11,559 bases of DNA from Acidobacteriota bacterium (lineage in GTDB: Bacteria; Acidobacteriota; Vicinamibacteria; Vicinamibacterales; UBA8438). The DNA is taken from the NCBI GenBank assembly GCA_005778315.1, contig SXOW01000287.1, positions 1-11,559 of the forward strand. The letters run 5' to 3'. Position numbers and translations under genes: made by a program. Positions 1 through 5,714 of the stretch are shown one piece after another. Every line of letters begins with the position of its first letter. Positions within the stretch are counted from its first letter, which is position 1. Below the pieces are notes generated by a model that was given only the letters and a program-made list of their open reading frames with translations, made no database searches and was not told the origin of the DNA.

Positions 1-1988
1 AGGCCCTGCTCGACCGGGCTGCGGTAGGCCTTCTGGCCGTGGATGACCAGCATCGGCTTGGTCCAGTCGGCGACGTGGTTGACCGGGTTGAACCGCTCGT
101 AGCCCTGCGGGTTGGCGAAGGCCGCGCCGCCGTTCTCCCATTCCGAGAACCACAGCTCCTCGGTGGAATAGCCCATCATGCGGTTGTCGAAGACGCCGTC
201 GGGATTGACCAGGCACGTCCACGGGCCGGTCCAGTTTCCGGCGATCCAGTTGACCATGAATCCGCCATACGAAGCGCCAAGGGCACAGGCGTTTTCCCCG
301 TCCATCCAGGGGTAGCGGTCGAGCGCGGCGGCCAGGCCGAGTTGCAGATCCTCCAGTGGTTTGCCGCCCCAGTCGCCCCTGATGGCGTCGGTGAACGCCT
401 GCCCGTAGCCGACGGAGCCGTGAAAATCGACCATCACCACGGCGTAGCCGGCGGCGGCGTAGCTCTGTGGGTTCCAGCGATAGTGGAAATGATTCCCGAA
501 CGAGCCCTGGGGGCCGCCATGTATCAGGAAGGCCACCGGATAGGTGCGTCCCGGGTCGAAACCAGCCGGTTTGACCACCTGTGCATACACGGTGTCCCCG
601 CCGGCCCCCTCGAAGCTGAACTGCTCGTGTTCGCCGAACGACAACTGCGCGAGCCGATCGTCATTGAATCGCGTGATCTGCCGCAGGTCGGTGCCGTCGT
701 GCGCCGCGGTGAAGACCTCGACCGGCGACCGGAGGTGGTCCAACTCGAACACCAGGCGGTCGCCTGCCAGAGCGAGCGCGCCGACATACCCGAGCTTGTC
801 GAGGAGCGTGGCGACGGCGCCGGCCGCCACGTCGATCGCGAACAAGGAGACGTGTCCCAGATTCTCGGCCGTCGCGTAGAGCGTCGTCCCATCCGCCGAC
901 CAGAGCAGGCTGTTCGGCGATCGATCCCAGTCTGGCGCCACGGCGCGGGTGACCCCGTTCCGCCAGTCTCGAAGCATGATGCGCCGCCGGTCCGACTCGA
1001 AGCCGGGTCGCTCCATCGCGAGATAGGCCAGGGTGGCCCCGTCAGGGGAAAAGGTTGGGGCCGTGTCCCAGGCTTCGTTGCCCACCGTCAGCACGACCGG
1101 TGGGCGCGACCCGTCGACCGGGCTCACATACAGGTCGAAGTTCGTCGACCACGGTTCGCTGACACCCGCGACCCGCGTGGTCATGACGATCGCGGCACCG
1201 TCGGGCGTGAACGCAAATTCCTCCGCTCCGCCAAAAGGCACAGAGGGAGTGTCGGCGTCGAGGCGCGCCATGGTATCCACCGGTGTTCCGCCGTCAGTCG
1301 GCATCACGAAGACGTGCGACCGACGTCCGTCTTCCCAGGTGTCCCAGTGCCGGACGAAGACACCGTCATAGACCTGGCCGGTGGCGGGGGTCCGTTCCCG
1401 CTCGGCGAGCCGTTCGGCGGTACAGTCCAGCGTGTCGCAGTCGATAAAGACCTCCATCGAGACCGCGACGTGCGAGCCATCCGGCGAGAGGGTCAGGTTG
1501 GACACGTCGAGCGGGAGGTCGCTGACCTGCCTGGCCCGTCCGTCACCCACCTCGAGACGCCAGACCTGAGACGATCCGGAACGGGTCGACAAGAAGTACA
1601 GATGCTCGCCGTCTGGTGACCAGCGCGGATTGAAATCGCTGGCCGGGTCGTTGGTCTCACGGCGTGGCGAGCCGCCAGCGACGGGGACCGTCCAGATGTC
1701 GGTGCGTCGCCGATCGGCGTCCAGGTCGAGGGCACTGACGACGAACGCAATGTCTTGGCCGTCGGGCGAGACCTGCAGGTCAGACAGGCGGTCCATGGCG
1801 ATCAGATCTTCGGTCGTCATGGACCGCGTGGCCGGTCCGGGTTGCGCCCGTCCCGGGCTGCTGCCGGCAATGGTGAACAGGACCGCCAGCAGCAGTGGCA
1901 CCGCGCGCCCGGCCCACCTCTGGGCGCGTGTGGTCTGTGCCGGGCCTTCTTGCGGTGTCGACGGACCCGCGTACTGTGTCCAGGTCAT
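1..1988 (-). CDS. S9 family peptidase, DPP5-like, exported; C-terminus cut off by window edge
   Basis: Serine peptidase of the prolyl-oligopeptidase clan (S9), closest in layout to dipeptidyl peptidase 5, which removes dipeptides from peptides in the periplasm. About 662 residues are visible. A signal peptide (hydrophobic stretch about 29-41, likely cleavage after Ala48) is followed by a beta-propeller with repeated SPDG-type PD40 motifs (about 65-380). The hydrolase domain carries an HGGP motif (490-493) and the nucleophile Ser573 in GASYGG. The position of the catalytic Asp, in the family motif HGxxDxR, reads HGQKAYR, so Ala654 replaces Asp. The catalytic His lies beyond the edge. Start 1988 has GGAG at 1998-2001, nine bases upstream; an in-frame ATG at 2033 is possible but has no clear ribosome binding site. 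It lies just downstream of the FMN-binding gene on the same strand, probably in one transcript. The fold is certain; activity is doubtful. Confidence 0.9.
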   Translation of the reverse strand, partial: MTWTQYAGPSTPQEGPAQTTRAQRWAGRAVPLLLAVLFTIAGSSPGRAQPGPATRSMTTEDLIAMDRLSDLQVSPDGQDIAFVVSALDLDADRRRTDIWTVPVAGGSPRRETNDPASDFNPRWSPDGEHLYFLSTRSGSSQVWRLEVGDGRARQVSDLPLDVSNLTLSPDGSHVAVSMEVFIDCDTLDCTAERLAERERTPATGQVYDGVFVRHWDTWEDGRRSHVFVMPTDGGTPVDTMARLDADTPSVPFGGAEEFAFTPDGAAIVMTTRVAGVSEPWSTNFDLYVSPVDGSRPPVVLTVGNEAWDTAPTFSPDGATLAYLAMERPGFESDRRRIMLRDWRNGVTRAVAPDWDRSPNSLLWSADGTTLYATAENLGHVSLFAIDVAAGAVATLLDKLGYVGALALAGDRLVFELDHLRSPVEVFTAAHDGTDLRQITRFNDDRLAQLSFGEHEQFSFEGAGGDTVYAQVVKPAGFDPGRTYPVAFLIHGGPQGSFGNHFHYRWNPQSYAAAGYAVVMVDFHGSVGYGQAFTDAIRGDWGGKPLEDLQLGLAAALDRYPWMDGENACALGASYGGFMVNWIAGNWTGPWTCLVNPDGVFDNRMMGYSTEELWFSEWENGGAAFANPQGYERFNPVNHVADWTKPMLVIHGQKAYRSPVEQG

Positions 1989-1997
1989 GACGAGTGG

Positions 1998-2001
1998 CTC
2001 C
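1998..2001 (-). promoter_or_regulatory. Ribosome binding site of the S9 peptidase gene
   Basis: On the minus strand GGAG sits nine bases before the ATG at 1988. It favours that start over the in-frame ATG at 2033, which follows the preceding stop codon by only seven bases and has no comparable motif. Confidence 0.5.
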
Positions 2002-2040
2002 AGTCGAACGGGGTGAAGACAGGACGCTTCCATTAACCCA

Positions 2041-2601
2041 TTAGGGCTCGCTGCCGCGTTCAGCGATGAACTCCCGCGCCATGCGCCGGGCGCTCTCGCG
2101 AATCGCGCGGACGGCGGAATCATTGGTGATGGTGGCGCGCGAGACCGCGTCGATGTCTTTGCCGACTGTCATCGGCGCCAGCACGCTCTTGCCGCGGAAC
2201 TGCGCAAGGAATGCTGGCGGGTCCACCGAAAAATATCCGAACGGTTCGTTGTGGTACACCATGCTGATGTCGATCAGCGTGCCCCCGGGATCCATGCCCA
2301 CCAGCATCCAGATCTCGCCTTTGTAGCCCCGGACATCCGGTGCGAAGTCGACGGTGAAGAATGCCAGGCCGACGAGTTCTTCTTCGCCGTTCGGCCCAGT
2401 TTTGTAACCGCGGTAGTGGGGGGTGCCGCGATTGATCCACCGGAAGGTCTCCGCGTCGGGAAGCGCTTCCTTCAGGTAGTCCTCGTAGCGGGGGATGTCG
2501 TCGGTGGCGCGCCAGCGTTGCGCCTGGGCGGCATCAGGCATCCATGCGCACGCGACCGCGGTAGTCAGCATGACGAGGGCGAGACGCGTGTGATGTGTCA
2601 C
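2041..2601 (-). CDS. Exported FMN-binding-domain protein (first paralogue)
   Basis: Small periplasmic protein with the FMN-binding domain of the RnfG/NqrC/NosR group, in which ApbE attaches FMN to a Thr through a phosphoester bond. With the GTG start at 2601 it has 186 residues: a signal peptide (hydrophobic core about 7-20, cleavage near AQA-Q), then the FMN domain with LVGLAFFT, GYKGEIWMLVG, NEPFGYFS and the attachment-site-like DIDAVSRATIT. The predicted acceptor is Thr157. Canonical sites read S/T-G-A-T; here Arg replaces Gly. GTG 2601 has AGGAG four bases upstream and gives a normal signal peptide. The longer ATG start at 2685 adds 28 uncharged-to-charged residues before the signal peptide, has no ribosome binding site and falls within a -10-like TACAAT. 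It is clearly paralogous to the product of 4095-4679. It precedes the S9 peptidase and is divergent from the FAD oxidoreductase. Confidence 0.88.
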   Translation of the reverse strand: MTHHTRLALVMLTTAVACAWMPDAAQAQRWRATDDIPRYEDYLKEALPDAETFRWINRGTPHYRGYKTGPNGEEELVGLAFFTVDFAPDVRGYKGEIWMLVGMDPGGTLIDISMVYHNEPFGYFSVDPPAFLAQFRGKSVLAPMTVGKDIDAVSRATITNDSAVRAIRESARRMAREFIAERGSEP

Positions 2602-2605
2602 AAGG

Positions 2606-2610
2606 CTCCT
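2606..2610 (-). promoter_or_regulatory. Ribosome binding site supporting the GTG start at 2601
   Basis: AGGAG on the minus strand lies four bases before GTG 2601. The spacing is short but usable, and the start it defines begins a well-formed signal peptide. Confidence 0.45.
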
Positions 2611-2683
2611 GGTTCCGTGCCGCCCGATCGCCGGGTCGTCATCCGTCGTGGCGGGGCCGCGGACGAAGGTGCCGCCAGCCCGC

Positions 2684-2689
2684 ATTGTA
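2684..2689 (-). promoter_or_regulatory. Possible -10 box for the minus-strand FMN protein/S9 peptidase operon
   Basis: TACAAT on the minus strand matches the sigma-70 -10 consensus at five of six bases. No convincing -35 box lies 16-18 bases upstream. If used, transcription would start near 2677 and leave a leader of about 75 bases before GTG 2601. It would also rule out the ATG at 2685, which overlaps the box. Confidence 0.25.
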
Positions 2690-2719
2690 GCGTGTCGGCA
2701 CCGGCCTCCGGCGCTCGTG

Positions 2720-2749
2720 TTGCGAATCGCCGGCCCGGAACACTAGAAT
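2720..2749 (+). promoter_or_regulatory. Candidate sigma-70 promoter for the FAD oxidoreductase operon
   Basis: TTGCGA (2720-2725) and TAGAAT (2744-2749) are separated by 18 bases; they match the consensus at four and five of six positions. Predicted initiation near 2756 gives a leader of about 60 bases before ATG 2818. It lies back to back with the minus-strand -10-like box at 2684-2689, as expected for a shared divergent control region. Confidence 0.4.
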
Positions 2750-2780
2750 CGGGCGCACCTTCGAACGCCAGATGTCGGCT

Positions 2781-2795
2781 GGCGCCCCAGGCGCC
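2781..2795 (+). repeat. Short inverted repeat in the leader of the FAD oxidoreductase gene
   Basis: GGCGCC, a 3-base spacer (CCA) and GGCGCC form a possible 6-bp hairpin ending 22 bases before ATG 2818. It is flanked by two copies of TCGGCTG (2775-2781 and 2801-2807). It could be an operator or a leader structure, but such GC-rich repeats also occur by chance at this base composition. Confidence 0.3.
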
Positions 2796-2817
2796 CTGTT
2801 TCGGCTGACCGCTGAAT

Positions 2818-4098
2818 ATGGACCGACGACGATTCATCAAAGTGACCACCGCGGCCGGCTTCGCGCTCGGAGCCGGTCCCGTAACGTCAGTGGGCGCCGC
2901 CGGAGCCCGTTCCGCGGCCGTGCAGGCGACCGCCTCCCCGGACGTCATCGTCGTCGGGGCGGGCGCGTTCGGTATGTGGACGGCGCTCAATTTGCAGCGG
3001 CTGGGGGCGCGGGTCACGGTGGTCGACGCCTACGGCGCCGGGAATTCCAGACAGACCTCCGGCGGTGAAACCCGCGGGGTGAGAACCTCCTACGGTGATC
3101 GTCCCCATGGACGACTGTGGACCCGCTGGGCAGGGGATGCCATTCGCAAGTGGATCGAATGGGACGAGATGGGCCGTGACCGCCTGCTGCCACAACTCTT
3201 CTTCAACACCGGCGACCTCATCCTTCGTGCTGAGACAAGCGACTACATCCGCAACACCCGCTCCCACTGGGATGCACTCGGCACACCGTACGAGTCGTTG
3301 ACCGCGGACGAAGTCGCCTATCGGTGGCCGTGGATTCGATTTGAGGATCTGGCGGTCGCCCTCTACGAGCCGGCGGCCGGCGTCGTGCGAGCTCGAAGCG
3401 CCATCGAGTCCGTCGCGCGGGTGTTCGAGCAGGAGGGCGGCACGATTCAGATTGGCCTGGCGTCGTTTGGGGACCGGAGTGGGGCCACGCTGCAGAACAT
3501 CGCCATCGATGGAGGCATCTCGCTGTCGGCCGGCACCATCATCTTCGCGTGTGGCCCCTGGTTCCCCAAGGTCATGCCAGCGTTGATGGGCAATCGCATC
3601 CGCATCCCGATGGGGCACGTGTTCTATTTCGCGGTGCCTCCGGGCGATAACCGTTTCTCGTTTCCCAGCATGCCGAGCTACGGTGTGCCGGGGTGTACCG
3701 GTTGGCCGGCGCTGCCGCCCGACCATCGAGGGTTTCGTGTGCGCACAGGTGGTCGGCCGCCCGACGACCCGGACACCAGCGACCGGTGGATTCCACCTGA
3801 ATCCCACGCCAGTCCGCGGCAGGTCTTGGCAGACCACTTTCCCGACCTCGTTGGCGCTGCGGTCAATGAGACACGCGCGTGCCACTACGAGAGCAGCGTC
3901 GACGGGAACTTCATCGTTGACCACCATCCCGATTTCCAGAACGTCTGGTTGCTGGGTGGCGGGTCGGCGGAGGCGTTCAAGTTCGGGCCGGTGCTTGGCG
4001 AGTACATCGCCCGGCGCGTCTTGGGCATCGAGGATGACCCGGACCTGGCCGCGGGCTTTCGGCTCAAGGACGAGGAGTTTGATTCGCGCGGCGCGTGA
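2818..4098 (+). CDS. Tat-exported FAD-dependent oxidoreductase, monomeric sarcosine oxidase/DAO type
   Basis: Protein of 426 residues. The N-terminus carries a twin-arginine signal (RRRFIK, residues 3-8, then a hydrophobic Ala/Gly stretch), so it is probably folded with FAD and sent to the periplasm. The dinucleotide-binding motif GAGAFG is at 47-52, followed by SGGETRGVRTSYG, which resembles the flavin-contact segment of monomeric sarcosine oxidase. Near the C-terminus, C355-H-Y357 followed by NFIVDHHP matches the segment holding the covalent FAD Cys315 and active-site Tyr317 in that enzyme. The oxygen-activating Lys265 of sarcosine oxidase (context GLKLGYH) appears as Arg307 (GFRVRTG), and His269 is not kept. 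That suggests a dehydrogenase handing electrons to a partner rather than an oxidase. The substrate is unknown; a secondary amine or N-methyl amino acid is the family-based guess. The stop overlaps the next start (GTGA). Confidence 0.9.
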   Translation: MDRRRFIKVTTAAGFALGAGPVTSVGAAGARSAAVQATASPDVIVVGAGAFGMWTALNLQRLGARVTVVDAYGAGNSRQTSGGETRGVRTSYGDRPHGRLWTRWAGDAIRKWIEWDEMGRDRLLPQLFFNTGDLILRAETSDYIRNTRSHWDALGTPYESLTADEVAYRWPWIRFEDLAVALYEPAAGVVRARSAIESVARVFEQEGGTIQIGLASFGDRSGATLQNIAIDGGISLSAGTIIFACGPWFPKVMPALMGNRIRIPMGHVFYFAVPPGDNRFSFPSMPSYGVPGCTGWPALPPDHRGFRVRTGGRPPDDPDTSDRWIPPESHASPRQVLADHFPDLVGAAVNETRACHYESSVDGNFIVDHHPDFQNVWLLGGGSAEAFKFGPVLGEYIARRVLGIEDDPDLAAGFRLKDEEFDSRGA

Positions 4099-4679
4099 GT
4101 GCTCGAGATGGCGACCAGCAAACCGGGTGTGGCCAACACGTGAGTGCGCGCACGCTGCCTCTGCTGGTGTGCGGGTTGGCGCTCCTCGCCGTGAGCGCGC
4201 GGGCGCAGCCGGGCGCGGTGACCCAGGCGGATGAAGCCGTCCTGCGTCAGTTGATCCCGGCGGCCGACCGCTTCGAGCTTGTCGAGACCGAGTCTCGCCA
4301 TTTCCGCGCCTACGCGCCTCTTCAACCCGGTGGCGACCCTACGCTCGTCGGCCTGGCCTTCTTTACGACAGATATCACCCCTCGCGTCTACGCGTACAAG
4401 GGACGCATAACGATGCTCGTCGCGCTCGATCTGGTGGGGACCGTGACCGGCATGCGAGTCGTCCACCATTACGAGCCGTTCGGGTACTTTTCCATCGACA
4501 TGCCGAAGTTTCCGAAGCAGTTCAAGGGGAAGCACGTGTTGGATCCGCTCGAGGTGAACGAAGATATCGACGGCGTGTCCCGCGCCACGATCACCGTGGA
4601 GGCGGCGACCCGAGCGATTCGGCAAGGCGCCCGCCTGTTGTTCCGCGAGTTTCTGGACGAACAGGCCGCCGACCGATGA
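4095..4679 (+). CDS. Exported FMN-binding-domain protein (second paralogue; NosR N-domain-like)
   Basis: Protein of 194 residues with a signal peptide (hydrophobic core about 21-33, cleavage near ARA-Q) and one FMN-binding domain. It shares with the 2041-2601 product LVGLAFFT, a YKG...MLV segment, EPFGYFS, QFKGK and DIDGVSRATIT; in both, 29 residues follow the predicted FMN-acceptor Thr (Thr165 here). The block YKGRITMLVALD...TGMRVVHHYEP resembles the N-terminal FMN domain of NosR. The start GTG 4095 overlaps the previous stop (GTGA). GTG 4140, in frame, would give a more usual short signal peptide, and neither start has a strong ribosome binding site. The stop overlaps the next gene (ATGA), so the oxidoreductase, this protein and the Fe-S protein are probably translationally coupled. 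The acceptor motif has Arg in place of the usual Gly. Confidence 0.88.
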   Translation: MSARDGDQQTGCGQHVSARTLPLLVCGLALLAVSARAQPGAVTQADEAVLRQLIPAADRFELVETESRHFRAYAPLQPGGDPTLVGLAFFTTDITPRVYAYKGRITMLVALDLVGTVTGMRVVHHYEPFGYFSIDMPKFPKQFKGKHVLDPLEVNEDIDGVSRATITVEAATRAIRQGARLLFREFLDEQAADR

Positions 4680-5677
4680 CCCAGACCCCCGCTCGTCTCG
4701 TTCTTGCGTGCTGCGTGCTGCTGTTCGTCGGGCCGGTTGGCGGCGCGGCCGTGCTGGGCGCCGGCGCCGGCCAACCGGACACGCCCTCGCCGTTGGCACT
4801 GGACGACCTGGCGGCGCTCGACGCCCTCATCGAGGAAGACGAGGGCGCCGACGAGGCGGTGGTCGAATTGGATGCCGGGGCGGCGCTCGACGTGACGCTT
4901 CTGGCCGGGGTGCTGGGCTTCGCGCTCTACAGTTTCAAGCGGAGGAGCGAGTCGCTCAAGCTGGTCAGCTGGCTCTTGTCGATCGGGTATCTGGGCTTTT
5001 ACAAAGCCAGTTTGGTCTCGGTGGTCGACATTTTCGGTGCGCTGCGAGCGAGCCTGCCGGCGTTCCAAGACGGCCAGGCCTACTACCTGCTCATCGCTTT
5101 CACATTGGCGTCGACGGTGCTGTGGGGGCGGTTGTACTGCGGTCGCATCTGCGCGTTCGGGGCGCTGACGCAACTCATGGACCGCATCGTCCCGGCGCGG
5201 TTTCGCGTCGAGCCGCCCGCCTGGCTCGACCGGCGTCTGGTGTATCTCAAATACGTCATGCTCGGGACCGCTGTCCTCTATGTCCTCGCGAGCGGAGACA
5301 CCCTCGTGTATCGCTACATCGAACCATTCTGGATGTTCACCCGGAACGGGAACGCGATCATGTGGACCCTGCTGACCATCCTCCTGCTGGCGACCGTGTT
5401 CGTCCGCAATGTGTACTGTCGGTATCTGTGTTCAGTGGGAGCCGGTCTCGGCCTGCTGTCCAATCTCACCGTGTTCAAGATCAAGCGGTGGGGCGAGTGC
5501 TCCACCTGCAAGCTCTGCGAGAAGACGTGCGAGTGGGGTGCCATCGATGGCCCCAAGATCCTAGTCAGCGAGTGTGTACGGTGCGACGACTGTGAACGGC
5601 TCTATGCGGACGAGGACAAGTGTCCGCACTGGCTTATTCAGAAGCATGTGGCGCGGCGCGCGGCGAGCGCTGGCTGA
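4676..5677 (+). CDS. NosR/NapH-like membrane protein with two [4Fe-4S] ferredoxin motifs
   Basis: Protein of 333 residues resembling the C-terminal membrane and ferredoxin part of NosR. A signal or first membrane segment (8-31) is followed by an acidic stretch (43-66), then about five membrane segments (near 73-87, 95-121, 136-151, 185-205 and 223-243). Two NosR/NapH-type motifs are seen: CGRIC (155-159) after WGRLY and CRYLC (248-252). The C-terminal ferredoxin domain has C275/C278/C281/C285 and C300/C303/C306/C316, the latter ending in Cys-Pro, as in NosR. The family moves electrons across or along the inner membrane, often between quinol and periplasmic or cytoplasmic partners. NosR also carries an N-terminal FMN domain; here that role probably belongs to the preceding gene, which overlaps by four bases. 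No nosZ, nap or ccd-type partner is visible, so a denitrification role is not implied. Confidence 0.9.
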   Translation: MTQTPARLVLACCVLLFVGPVGGAAVLGAGAGQPDTPSPLALDDLAALDALIEEDEGADEAVVELDAGAALDVTLLAGVLGFALYSFKRRSESLKLVSWLLSIGYLGFYKASLVSVVDIFGALRASLPAFQDGQAYYLLIAFTLASTVLWGRLYCGRICAFGALTQLMDRIVPARFRVEPPAWLDRRLVYLKYVMLGTAVLYVLASGDTLVYRYIEPFWMFTRNGNAIMWTLLTILLLATVFVRNVYCRYLCSVGAGLGLLSNLTVFKIKRWGECSTCKLCEKTCEWGAIDGPKILVSECVRCDDCERLYADEDKCPHWLIQKHVARRAASAG

Positions 5678-5714
5678 TCCGCGCTGGTCTGGGTTCCCGG
5701 ATGTCAGAAACGCG

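Noticed and set aside
39..1619. Long plus-strand open frame (526 codons)
   Set aside because: It is antisense to the S9 peptidase, whose minus frame has a signal peptide, PD40 repeats and GASYGG. The plus frame shows no domain and is a by-product of GC-rich codon use.
2887..3927. Minus-strand open frame of 346 codons opposite the FAD oxidoreductase
   Set aside because: The plus frame has a Tat signal, GxGxxG motif and family-wide similarity; the minus frame shows nothing recognisable.
4676..5677. Assignment as a denitrification nosR gene
   Set aside because: The N-terminal FMN domain is absent from this gene and no nosZ, nosD or related gene is present; only NosR/NapH-like is justified.
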